Part shown: positions 31,161 through 42,561 of the stretch, piece by piece
How the letters are laid out: each line of letters starts with the position of its first letter
Numbering within the stretch: the stretch's first letter is position 1
NCBI RefSeq assembly: GCF_030272615.1
Contig: NC_081407.1
Coordinates: forward strand, 317,904,456 to 317,968,455
Length of the DNA: 64,000 bases
Reading direction: 5' to 3'
DNA from: Cryptomeria japonica
Lineage: Eukaryota; Streptophyta; Pinopsida; Cupressales; Cupressaceae
Program-made: the position numbers and the translations under genes
The notes under the pieces: model-generated
Databases searched by the model: none
What the model saw: the letters and a program-made list of their open reading frames with translations, nothing else
What the model was told of the DNA's origin: nothing

Positions 31161-34061
31161 ATGGGGAGTAGTAGTCATCAGAATTCTAAATGCAAAAGAA
31201 AACTTTCAAATGACCAAATTGAAGTGTATAGAGAAAGAGATAGAGAATGTCATAGGAGGAGAAGACAAGGTGTGTTAAATATTGCTAATGTTACTTCAAC
31301 TGAAGATGAAATTGAATTTGAAAATGTGCCACAAGTTATTGAAAATGAAAATGTAGATTTTGAAAGTGAAAATATTGAAATTTTTGAAAATGTTGAAAGT
31401 GATAATAAAAATGCTAAACATGTGGAAAATTTTGACATAGAAAGTGAAAATGTGGAAAACTTTAACATTGAAGGTGGAATTGCTCAACCAAGTGAACCAT
31501 ATGTAACACCTAATTACTTTAGAAATGAAAACCCTCTCATGGATGAAAGACAAATTCCAAATCCAAGACCTTCAAGAACCCCAAAATGGTTATTTGAAAT
31601 CGATGAGAACATTATTGTGAATCTTGAAGGCAAGAGGTCAACAAGAACCGTTCGGTTGTGGGCTACACAACTTTTCAACCAAAATTTTAGCAATAAGACA
31701 TTGACCGAGCAATGCCAACTCTTTGTTCAATTTCTAAAGATGATAAAGATGAGACCATTGCTAAACAAATTGAAGATTCGTATGAACAAGAAGATGGAGA
31801 GAAATTCTATTATTGCAAAAAATCTATTTGATGCTCTCAATTCTATTGGAAAGAATACCAAAGAAAGAGATAAGAGAGTTGCTTGAACAGTGATTACAAC
31901 CTCCTTAGTAAGCCATAAATTGAGGAAGGCTTGTCAAATGAGACAAACTTGTGTTGATTTTAACATAAACTGTAAAACTTTGGATAGAGCACTTACACGA
32001 AGACAAAGACTTGATGATCCACTTCAACAAGATACATGGGCATTTGGTGGAAGGCTTCAACGTGTTGATAGAAAGTTGACTGACAATGTGGAGGAAGAGA
32101 TTCAACAATTTTGGCACTCTAATTCTAGAGTGTCACCCAATGTAAATGATGTTTTGAAATTAAGAATCGGCAACCAAGACCGCACACCGCATCCTAAACA
32201 TTTCTTGGAATCAAGCCAAACAATGTTGTACAAATTTTTTTGTGAATTACATCCAACTTTGGAAATATCACAAAGGGCCTTTGAATCTTTGAAACCATTT
32301 TATTGTGTTCCTCTTAAGATTCACAATACGTGTTGTTGCAAGTACCATGTGGAGTTTTCAATGTACCATGAACTTTTATGTCATATTAGTTCTATGATGC
32401 ATACTAATGAGATGTTGCAGGAGTGTGGTGCAATGCTATTTCCCAGATCATCAAAAGACTTGCAAGATCTATTTTTATGCCCTAGAGATGATGGCTGCTA
32501 TTTCTATAGAAATGATTGTTTGAATGAGAAGTGCTCAAAATGCGGTGGGTTGTCAAAGTTTGTTTCATGTTTTCATGAGGGCAGCAAACATGAGTTTGGA
32601 AAGAATTATGTTGAGAAAAAAAGATACGAGACAGTGAAATATACTTTGAAGAGTGGAGGTGAAGGTTCTAGATGTGAATTAGTCTCAAGAGAAGTGAGTA
32701 TTGCTGATTTTATTTTGGATTTTAAGGAAAATCTACTCTACAAGTATGCAAAGCACACCCATAAGTCTCAGTGGTTGGATCAACAGTTTAGGATATGTAA
32801 GAACTCTTTCCCGATTGGCACTACTGTATCAGTGGTTGATTTTGCAGAGAACTATACATTGCAACCACAAAATGAGGTACAGTCTCAGTACTACAATTCA
32901 ATCCAGATTGCTATTTTTGTTCACATTATATATAGACATGCTCCTGATAGTACAGAAGATGACAGGAAGATAATCAGGGAGTATCATTTTTATATGAGTG
33001 ATGATAGATCACACTCCTCCGATTATGTGCAACATTCTTTCGAGAATTTTTTTCTCTTGCATGAGAAAGATATTGCAATTGACCAACATATAATATGGTC
33101 AGATAATTGTACGAGTCAATTCAAGAATGCATGTATGTTTTATTGGTTGAGTAGAATGCATGTGGAGATGCGTATACCTCACATTTGGTGTTTTTTTGAG
33201 GCAGGGCATGGGAAGGGAGAGCATGATGGAGCAGGTGCATGTTTGAAGAGAGCTCTAGTTAAGGAGCAATTGAGGATTTCAAGTGCAAATTTCTCTGATG
33301 CACGTTCTATTGTTGATTGGTGTAGTTCAACATTGTCACATGGAGGTACTCTTGATTCAACAGTGAGCAGATTCTTTTGGTTGGTTGAGGAGGGAACAGT
33401 GGGAGATAGATTGGATTGTTAAACAATTAAAGATTCTTCAAAGATGCATTCATTTCTCAGCTCAGATGCAAGTACATGGACCATTTGGACACGAGCGTTG
33501 GCTTGTTTTTGTCAAAGTTGTGTTTGGTGTGATTGGGATCAGTGCGAGTCAAGTGAGAGGCTTGATACATGGGTTCCCCACTATCTAACTCCTTTATCTC
33601 AAACAATATCCTTGTCAAACGATGACATGGAAAGTTCACTTGAGTATGATCGTCTATCAGATCTTGTACAACCAGGACATGTTTTTAAAGTTGTTGCACT
33701 TCAAGGGAATGAAGAGAGATCAGAATATTGGTTGGCACGATGTGTACAGGGAAAAAAAAAGCTAACACAACTAGTGATAGATGATGATGGGTTCACATAT
33801 CCTGCAGGTTCAGTTGTTGTTGTGGGAACTTGGTTGCGAACATACATGATTAGAAAGAATGGCATACTTGCATTTGAAGACTATGAGAGACACAAAACCA
33901 TTATAATGTATTCACACCTTATTATAGCTACAAATGTCAAGTTGTTGAAGCATCAATCAAAACCAAAGACCAAAGAGCTATGGACAGTGACTACTGATGA
34001 TCATGAAGCAATACTGGATACTCTTAAACAAAGAGATGACCCTTCAGGGACACTTGAGTAG
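31161..34061 (+). pseudogene. Transposase-like gene, about 966 codons, two internal stops
   Basis: One continuous frame is broken only by TGA 31884-31886 and TAA 33420-33422; both look like single C-to-T changes (CGA, CAA). N-terminus: a basic patch (DRECHRRRRQG) and an acidic Glu/Asn/Val repeat (residues about 55-115). Middle: NTCCCKYHVEF, and a Cys cluster (LCPRDDGCYFYRNDC, then CSKCGG). Core: VVDFAENYT (Asp 560), WSDNCTSQFKN (Asp 648) and EAGHGKGEHDGAGACLKRA (Asp 689), a layout like an RNase-H-fold DDE enzyme. I recall similar text in many animal hypothetical proteins but cannot name the family. C-terminus: a separate compact domain (PAGSVVVVGTWLRTYMI) of unknown role. There are no introns, and TIRs were not found. 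It could be a domesticated or recently active DNA transposon. Confidence 0.75.
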
Positions 34062-34739
34062 TAGGTATTTAATGGTGCCTTAGTTTTTTTATCATGCATT
34101 TCATTTCAAACAATGATCATTAAACCTTAATGATCAAGTTTGTTACATGTATATTAAGGATGTGTTGAAAATGCAGGTCTATTGATGAACGAATTTTTTT
34201 GGCAACACAGTTTTTGCATGCACATAGCGGGTACACGATATAATCGGAAGGGACGTATTTTTGCAACATGACTTATTATCATGCATTTGATGAGCTTTAC
34301 AATTTTTGTTATTAGAGAACACTATCTGACATTTTTTGATGATATAATTATCGCAAAAACTTTATGCTCATGCAGGTCTTTTTTGATGATATACAATAGT
34401 ACATCACATTATGATTTTTAATTATATATAGGTTCATGCTATATCATTCGTCATTGACAAGACCCTCTCTTGGTGATGGTACATATTCTTTTGTGCATTA
34501 ATGAGATAAAATTTTGTGCATAAACATTAAGTCAAGTGAATGTATTGCTATTTAGAAATGACCATATCTACCATCGTCTTCAACCATGCAAAGAAATGTA
34601 GTGAGAAGGGCTTTAATCAACATGTGTCTTTCTTCAAAGTTATACTTGTATACTTTGTAGAGAAACTGGTAAGTTTCATAATTATACAATCTTGTGCGTC
34701 TTAAAAATGTTTGAAATGATCTATTTACAATTTGCCAAA
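34062..34739. other. 3' flank of the transposase-like gene
   Basis: AT-rich, with no ORF worth calling. The words ATGCAGGTCT(T/A) recur near 34170 and 34373. I could not pair any part with the left flank as terminal inverted repeats. Confidence 0.4.
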
Positions 34740-34746
34740 CTAATTT

Positions 34747-35690
34747 GTATTAAGTGTTATACTGACACCCAGGCCAAGCAAAAGTCAACACGGATTTTCG
34801 TGTTTTTAGGCGAGTGAAGAAGGCTATTTTTTTCACATCGCCACTTTTTGGCCCCCCTTGATCCTGCACTAACCCAAGGATCAACATCATTTGTATGATA
34901 AATATTACTAAAAGAAGTGTTGATAATCTCTTCTTGCACAAAATTGTTATCATGAATAGGATCAATAAATATAAGAGAGTGATTACCACTTGGCATTAAT
35001 GTTCCATCCCTAGAAGGAAGAGTAATGAAATAAGGTGTATTGTTAGTAGGAAATATAGGCATCATATCATCCTCTATCACCAAAGGATCTACATGAGAGA
35101 GGTACTCTCTAGGAGAAGGATCAACATCAATATTCAAAGCTTCATCCTTGGGAAGGAGATCTTTGAAAGAAATATTAACAATCTCTTCTTGAAATAAGGT
35201 ATCCTCATGAGTAGAGCCAATTTGGAGAGAGGGGAATGCTTCTTCTTTAGAAGGAAGATTATTGAAATGAATAGAAGGTGAGGTGTCAATCATATCACCC
35301 TCTTTTACCACAATTGCATCTTCCTTGACCAAGGTACTCTAATAGGGGAGGGACAAATTAAGAGAATAATCAACACCATTATCTAATAATTAATCCCAAA
35401 TAGGAAGATCACTGAGATAATTGTTATAAATATCTCCTTGCACTATCGTGTCCTCATGGTAGAGACAATTTTGGGAGATGGAATATCATTATCTATTAAT
35501 GCTTCATCTTTAGAAGGGAGAGAATTAATACATATGTTATTGAAATCACCCTCTTGCCTCAAAATTTATTTAGTAGGATCTTTAGGGGAGGGGTGAAGAG
35601 TCATAAGGAGGTCTAAGAAACTATCATGATACAAAGAAAAGTCGGTTGAAGGCTGCCATTCAAGGAATGGGGTTTGGGTCAACATCCCAA
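34747..35690 (-). pseudogene. Decayed ORF with about 45-residue imperfect repeats, unknown
   Basis: An open stretch of 191 codons (35332-34757) shows repeated acidic modules: QEEIVNISFKDLLPKDEAL, then VQEEIINTSFSNI, each followed by a DVDP. A weaker copy with stops extends up to about 35690, where MLTQTPFLEWQPS could be near the N-terminus. There is no known domain. It is rich in Asp, Glu, Pro and Ser, so probably a disordered protein. It may belong to an unrecognised mobile element; the long non-coding stretch upstream (35.7-37.7 kb) would fit a leader. Confidence 0.4.
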
Positions 35691-37725
35691 AAAAATTTCT
35701 TGGCATGAAAATATTTGGAAATGTCCATTTTTTATTAAATGTAATGAAAGAAACAATGAAAGCAAAGAAAGTAACCTAAATTTCTAAGAAATGAAGCATT
35801 TATGTGATTAACTAAGTGCAAACATAAAAGTGCAGAGCTATATGTTTAAGAAATGAACACACAATGCATATAACAATATTTTAGAGATTTTTATGTTTTT
35901 TTTTAAAAGAAAGGTGCAATAATAAGATCGAACCAAAAATGTAGATCTAAGAAAGTTGGATTCACATCAGGTTCACAAAAATGTGATGGTGGAAAATAGG
36001 ATCGGGTGGTTTAGGACCTAACCCCACTTTCCTCCACACATTGGAATACAGAAGAGCCTAAGGAAGTGATTAATTTTGACTAAGTCTTGTGAAAGAGAGT
36101 CGATGAATACTTTTAGGGTTCCTATTCCCTCGCTGCTATGAAAAGGAAATGAGTTAAATACAAAGTAATGTCAAACTAGGCTAAGGAGATGAATGAAAGT
36201 GATGATATAAACTAAAATAACATATAAATGCAAAACTGAATTTGAGATATAAACCATAGAATTGGAAATGAAACTCAGATGTACACCTGATATCATAAAT
36301 TGATTCAGAATGAGTTGGACCAGGGCACTGGGCACCTTGGTCCCTGTTACCAAATTGCATTGTACTTCTACAAACTACAAATTGAGGTCCTGAAACACTA
36401 AATTGCTAGAAAAAGCAAAAAAGACTCAGAGGACTAGGGCACTAGGCGCTATGGTCACAGAAGACTGGGGCCTTTCTCTAAATATGGACATGTGCCTATG
36501 AACTTTGTCTTCCCCAAATTCCATAGCTCCGCCAGAATCCTATAAATGTGCCTACAAACTAGAAAATGGTGTATGGGTGGCTATTAGGGTTTTGTCTTAG
36601 TCAAACATCTTGTTTTGATGATTTCCACCTTCAATATTATATTGAAAATTTATGTGCAAGAACCTTATGTGTGTATAAGATCCTAAATGTGCTAAAATGT
36701 AAGAACTAGAGTTCTATCCTACGATATGAGCATAAAACCCTAAATGAACATAATATAAATGAAAATGCTTCAAATCACGAATACAATAATGGATCTAATG
36801 GATCTAAAGAAATAATGTAGATCTGAAAGTAAGTGTTGTGAAACTCATATAAAGATATGAAAATAACATGAAACCATACCAAACCCTAAGGGAGAGGTAC
36901 AATCCAATGAACAGTCGATGATCTCCTGTTATTCTTCAATATCTTCAAAACTTCAATTTAGGATGAACATGGTTGATGAGAACTTGATGAATGCTTGATT
37001 TTTTGATTGAAGACTCCACACAACCTATACTTTCACTTCATAAGAGGCTCCTTCAATTGCTTGTAGATGGATCCTTCAAATGAGGAAAGGAAAGGCTATA
37101 TGTATGAAACCCTAACTTTATTTTTTGATCAGAGGATGATCTAGAAATGATATAATTTCACACCAAGTCTGATTTAAACATTATAATATCATCAAAACAT
37201 GATCCCAAAATTTGGAGAGAAAAAGTTGGGACCATAGTGGATCACCATGTTTCAATCAACTTTTTCCCAAATTTTTAGGGATGTGAGGTATCGTGATTAT
37301 AAAGTCAACCCTAGGTGGATGCGATGATTCAAGGCATTTAGATATGCGAAATCGGGCCCTAAAGGTCAAAATAGGATATAATCAGGGCTTTTGATAAATT
37401 AATTAATTAAAAGAATAAAATAAAAAGTGGCACACTTAGAATTAAGGGCCTAATTTTATGATGTGTAGAGGGATGAAAGGAGACTTTAGATTTAATTAAA
37501 TTAATTAATTAAATGCTTAAAGATAAATTAAAATGCAAGATCCAACACACTAAGGCGGGTGCTAACCCGAGCATGTAATTGTACTACCCAATTAAGGGTG
37601 TATAATTTATGACACTACAGTCGGATTGAGATATACCATTACCACAGGGGCCCAAAGACAACAAAAAACCAACAAAGATCTAAAAACAAGGAAAGAGAAA
37701 ACATAAATAAAGAAACTAGTATAAG
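35691..37725. other. Non-coding stretch between two decayed minus-strand ORFs
   Basis: No gene is supportable. Two related sites, GGCACTGGGCACCTTGGTC (36325) and GGCACTAGGCGCTATGGTC (36436), recall leader motif arrays of the LTR elements here. The 37370-37560 part has AATTAATTAA inverted repeats. Confidence 0.4.
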
Positions 37726-37729
37726 TTTT

Positions 37730-38683
37730 TAAGGGCCTCTGCAGCCTCAGTTTCCAACTAAGTCATATTAAGGGCAATCTTCTTCAGCTCTTGAATATCC
37801 TAGTTGCTAGTTTTCTTCTTCAGGTTAGCTTTGGTTCTCTTGCAAGGCTCCACCATTTTCTCTGGCTTTTTATCCAATGTATCCACATCCACTATAGATC
37901 CTTCCTAATGGATGGATTCAATCTTTCCAACCATGACATTTAAACTTTCAACAGTGTTCTTCACCACTTTATGACTGAAGGTAACCAAATATATCATATT
38001 CTCATTAAATTTTTGGTATTTGTTCTCCATCTTACTCAGTCTTCCTTCAAAGTCTTTCTTGAGTTTATCCTCTAGCTAAGATATCCTGCAATCATAGTCT
38101 TTCTTCATATCACTTACTGTTCCCACAGTCTTCTACATAGAGTCCACAATTGACTTTATTTGATCAACTATCCAATGTTTTGTAGCTGGAGAATCTTGTT
38201 CACTTCTAATTGCCCAAATTTTCACATTTATATCCTTATTTCATGGAAATCCCATTTAAACATCTTGAAGTTGTCTACAACAACATCACAAGCCAAGGAT
38301 AGAACATCATCAAGATTCTTCCTTTCCAAGTTGAGATAACGAGAGTTGGCATTGAGATCCTTTGGGAAGGGGGTTCTTTCACTCCTGGGATGGGCTTGGA
38401 CATACTTATTTGAGAGTGACTAGTGGGAAGGTTGATAATCAGAATTTGAAGTAGAAACATGGGAGGCTCTGTCGTGTTTAGTTTGGTGGCCAATCTTCAA
38501 AGAAGACTCAAACCTAGATTTAGATTCTTCCATATCGGTTTTCCATTCTTCTTCATCCAAGGAAAAACTAACATGGTCCTCTTCCTCATATTCACTAGAG
38601 CCATTAGGAACCCTAGTCGAAGGAGAGAGAAATTTTTTAATATGTTCTCTTAATTTTCTTTCGGAATGGTTCATGTGCGGCAT
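37730..38683 (-). pseudogene. Decayed coiled-coil ORF, unknown
   Basis: Starting at MPHMNHSERKLREHIKKFL (38683), the frame runs through an acidic part (EYEEEDHVSFSLDEEEW), a TAG at 38420-38422, and NLERKNLDDVLSLACDVVV. After a one-base shift near 38235 it continues in a charged coiled-coil-like section (LEDKLKKDFEGRLSKMENKY) to about 37730. All six in-frame stops (38420, 38133, 38076, 37905, 37800, 37758) are TAG and stand where CAG (Gln) fits. No family is recognised; gag of an undescribed element or a DNA-transposon accessory protein are possible. Confidence 0.45.
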
Positions 38684-39116
38684 TTTGGTAAAGTTTCGGC
38701 CCCTTTAATTTTTGGCCCACTATTCTGATCACTCGCGTGTGTGCCAAGTGGTGTCTCGGTGTTTCTCTAAGCGGCCTGCTCTTCTCACCCGATGTTGAGA
38801 GGATGAATAGAGGCCACCTGGTGCTGGTCTTTTCTTCAGCATATGCTAGCCCCACCGTCTTTCGTGTGCTGGCAATGACACTTGGTGCCCCCACGTTGCA
38901 TGTTCTAGTTCTCTTTTTGTGCTCAACTTCGGGTCTCCCCCAAGTCATCGTATGTCTTTTGTGATGGTTCGTGAACCAAAATGCCATTTGCACCACAATT
39001 TTCTTCTTTGGCAGGTGCAGGGGTCGCCATGATATGGTTGGAGTAACAACATTAAAGGTCATTTTCATTGGGAGATTCCTGATCAGAAGTAGTTGCTAGG
39101 ATTTTACTGATGCTTT
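38684..39116 (-). other. Region upstream of the coiled-coil ORF, cut by D1
   Basis: A 144-codon minus-strand frame (39068-38637) overlaps the ORF start in another frame. It is Arg/Thr/His-rich with no domain, so I do not call it a gene. D1 begins at 39117. Confidence 0.35.
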
Positions 39117-39702
39117 TGTGATGTTTATTGAGGGCTGAGGGCTCTATATAGGCCTTCTTTTATGCTTTTTTAAGGGTTCAGAATTTTAGGAGAACAAATT
39201 AGACTTTGGCTCATTAAAAATCCTTTATGTTAATTAAATTAGGTGAATGATAGACATATCAGATTGTGCATATAGCCCCTATGGTTGTTTTATTTGAAGC
39301 TTAGTAAATTGAATAATGTGTTGTATTTAGATTCATTAACTTCTATGATATATGTTTTGAGACTTTATAGATTAAACTATGTTTTAGGACTTGTTATTTG
39401 TCGGATGAATGGTGAATGTCATATTATGTTGAATGGAGTGTAGTTTGATCTTCTTCTCTAATGATGCTGAGCATGTAGATTGTTGAATGAGATTTAAAAC
39501 TACATGTATTTGGGTTTTATATGTTTTTGGTGTTCCAAAAATATTTTGGTGTATCACCTAAGTAGTGTATCTTTTTAAGTTTTCCTTTTCCCCTTTTCTC
39601 CCCCAATTTTATGAAGAGCCATCTTCTCAAACCTGGAGGTCATTAAGTGAATCTCACGCAAAAGGTCCCCATCACTGAATTTCCCATAAGGTTGTTAGCG
39701 TT
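39117..39702 (+). repeat. 5' LTR of element D1 (end deleted)
   Basis: It starts TGTGATGTTTATTGAGGGC and is collinear with 59182-59767, with scattered differences. It stops at GTTAGCG; about 75 bases present in D2 (LTR end and PBS, 59768-59842) are missing. LTR ends are inferred from the shared start of both copies. Confidence 0.65.
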
Positions 39703-39708
39703 AAGTTT

Positions 39709-41420
39709 ATGATCCATAGACCTATTACCAGGAGTCAAATAATTTTAAATCCCAGTTTGCATCTCCCACTCCTGGCAAGCGTCCATTCACCCATAGCTAC
39801 TTCTTCTCAAAATCCACCTATTATACCTACAGTACCTGTTCCCCTAGTAATGGCTCAAGTTCCTCCTAAAAACTTTGTGACTTGGAATAGTGGTAGCCCT
39901 CTCATTCCTCCTATTCTACCTGTAGTATGGGGGCTAATTCCTACCTTTGTGCTAAAAGTTGTCCCTAAATTCATCGAAGAATATTCAAAGACATACGGGG
40001 AACACCTACAAGATGTGGCTGATGTTTGCACCGTCCATAACATTACAGAGAAAAATGTAGCTCTAAGATTGCTTGCAACTTCATTCAAAGGAAGAGCTTT
40101 AGATTGGTATAGATCTCTTGATCTAAACTCTATAACTAATTAGGACTAGTTGGGTGACCGCTTCTTTGAGAGATTTGCTGACAAGGCTAATAGATCATCT
40201 CTAATGCAGCAATTAATTACCGTCAAAAGGGCTCCTCAACAAGCAATGACAAAATTCAATATGAGGTCTCAGAGAACCTAGTTGAGGATATCGTTGTCTT
40301 CTTGTCCTCCTGTAGATATGGTTGTCTTTTTGTTTTTTAATCTAAAAGCCTTCAATTTAGATATATCTATGATGATCCAATCTCTCGGAGGAAATACTCT
40401 CCTAGATGCATATGACTTGGTGGTCCGAGCAGAAAACAATTTAATCGATGCTGGAAAGCTTGTGCCACGACCACTCATGTCGGTCTTCCTTGAGTTATCA
40501 AATCAAGTTCCTTAGCCAGTTGAGCCTAGTACATTTGCACCCCGGTCTATGTATGTGTATCCTGGATCCCAACAAGCAAGTACGTCTTCTCCCTCATCTC
40601 TGGCTACGGAAGTCAATGATATGAAATTTTTTTTGAGATCTTTCTCAAATGAAATCATTAATTTGAAAAGACCCCAAATCCCCCCTACTAGACCTCCTTT
40701 CCAACAAAATTTCCAAGGGAATAGACCCACATATCAGCAAAACCAATATGCAAATAATTGAGCTTCCTCAAGTCAGCCAAATAGCTAGATAGTTACAGTG
40801 CCCACTCCTTTGCAAATTGTCTATCCTAGCTCCAATAAAGAGTTGACCGTAGGACAAAATAATCTAGCGGATGACACCAATTCTTGGTGTTTTCCATGTA
40901 ACAATTCTCACACCCCAAGAAACTGCCCAAAAGGCAATTTGCAACAAAAAATTGCAGATCAACAAAGTCAAGTGTTGCCTCAGATGATTCAGTTTATGCT
41001 TCCCCTGGCATGGGCAATGTGTATCTCATCGCATATATGCAAGGTATGTCAATAGAGCAAGAAATGGAGATAGCTTCAGACCATGCTTTATTCTCCTGGA
41101 TGGAGAATGAGGATGTCATGCTCACAAATGATACAATTGCATCAAGCTTGGGAGCTCCTCAAGTGCACTCAGATTGCAACCTTTGGTCAAAAAGACACTT
41201 TATGGGAGAGAATGTAGGCACATAGGGGAGGTTCATCTCAGATAAAGTTCCTAAACAACCCGCGGTTCCTACCACATATCAAAGAAAGGATTTTATTCCC
41301 TATAAGCCAAGAGAAGCAAAAATATCAGTGCCATTAGTATTGGACGTGGTGGAGCAGCTAAAGAAAGTCCCAACTAACATCTCCTTATGGGATCTCCTTA
41401 GCATCCTGGAGTAGAAGAAT
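39709..41420 (+). pseudogene. Element D1 gag
   Basis: Gag of a second, distinct Ty3/gypsy family. After a Pro/Ile-rich N-terminus the capsid part shows NVALRLLATSFKGRALDWYRSL. Stops break the frame (for example after 40140), but the text continues. The zinc knuckle WCFPCNNSHTPRNC (from about 40888) keeps a C-C-H-C pattern with one residue fewer than usual between the second Cys and His. It ends in a segment SLWDLLSILE followed by TAG (41412-41414). Most breaks are shared with D2, so they are older than the split of the two copies. Confidence 0.75.
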
Positions 41421-42556
41421 CATTTAAAAGAAACTCTGTTAGAGGTGGAGAGACCTGCTAACAGGAATGTTGCCAATTCTTCACAGGCTAGTGAAGAAAA
41501 AATTGCAACCCCCATGACACAATCACGCTTGCTAATGGTGTTGACAAATGAGACCACACGACCTAGATCCCAAGTGGAATGGAAGCCTAAACCAAACCGT
41601 TTATATTGACCCTTATGGTAGGAGACAAGCTATTACTTAACTCTATGATAGATTCTAGTGCTAGCACTATCGTCGTGCCTAAGAAAAGTATTGAGGTTTT
41701 GAACATCAAATACAAGCCTCTAAGTAGCAGTGTTATGTAACTAGATATAAATAGAGTCCAAACTATGGGTCTTATTAAAATCCATTCGCTGACATTGTTC
41801 ATGTGTCCTAGTGTTACCATGTCCCAAGAAGTAATAGTTATTGACATCCCACATTTTTTTGGCCTCTGCCTCTCCTGAGACTTTACCGCCAAAATAAGAG
41901 GTTACCTATCTTTAGATTGGTCCCACCTCATCCTTCGAACCCAACATGGTGCTAAGCTCAAATTTCTTTCAGAACCCCTACATACTGAGCATGTAGTTGA
42001 TCAAGCTATGCTCAATTTTGAGCCTACTCATACCTCCATCTCTAATGAGGAGAGAAAAATGGTAGAACTTCTAGAGGATGAAGAGGTGACTGGGAATATT
42101 ACACCAAAGCATGAAGTTTTTCTCAATGAATTTACAAATTTAGATCCATATTCCAATTACCATGCCATGGGTCTCGGTACCTACTATATTTTTGATGAGG
42201 ATCAGATTATCCCAAAACTAACTAAGGGTCCCCTAACCAAGGAAGAGTTGTCTTTTGCGCTCTAGACCTTGCACTTTGATGGTGCAAGATGTAAGGTAGG
42301 TTCAGGCGTTAGAATTTGCCTTACTTCGCCTTTGGGTGAAAAAATCTTGAGATCTTTCCGCCTATAGTTTTCTTTCTCCAACAATGAAGCGGAATATGAA
42401 GGGTTGATCCAAGGTTTAAGTTTAGCAAAAAGGATGGGCATAAAACAATTGAAAGTTTTGGGTGATTCTGAGCTGATAGTGCACCGAGTTTGAGGAATCT
42501 CAAGTGCCAAGCATGTTTGCATGAGGTCCTATCATCATAGGACATGGGATTTGATT
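41421..42556 (+). pseudogene. Element D1 protease and archaeal-type RNase H, no RT
   Basis: The protease site reads MIDSSAST (near 41644-41670); D2 has MIDSDAST. Both derive from DSGA with the glycine changed independently. About 600 bases later, after a linker (SNEERKMVELLEDEEV), the archaeal-type RNase H begins: LHFDGARCKVGSG, NNEAEYEGLIQGL, LKVLGDSELIV. RT and the first RNase H that should lie between are absent, in D1 and D2 alike. The coding text stops within RNase H at WDLIE, where element E is inserted after 42561. Confidence 0.75.
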
Positions 42557-42561
42557 GAAAG
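42557..42561. other. Target-site duplication left of element E
   Basis: GAAAG precedes the LTR start TGTAGTCAC. The same GAAAG stands at 63981-63985 after an E-family LTR, and in between at 62717-62721 there is GAAAT before that LTR. Confidence 0.65.

Noticed and set aside
31884-31886. Possibility that TGA is recoded (selenocysteine or readthrough)
   Set aside because: Land plants lack selenocysteine insertion, and the CGA-to-TGA explanation is simpler.
27373-34739. Terminal inverted repeats for the transposase-like gene
   Set aside because: I compared the flanks by eye and found no convincing long TIR or TSD. The palindromes at 27927 and 30950 are both upstream of the gene.
38637-39068. 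144-codon minus-strand ORF upstream of the coiled-coil ORF
   Set aside because: Out of frame with the better ORF, no domain, composition of non-coding text. Not called as a gene.
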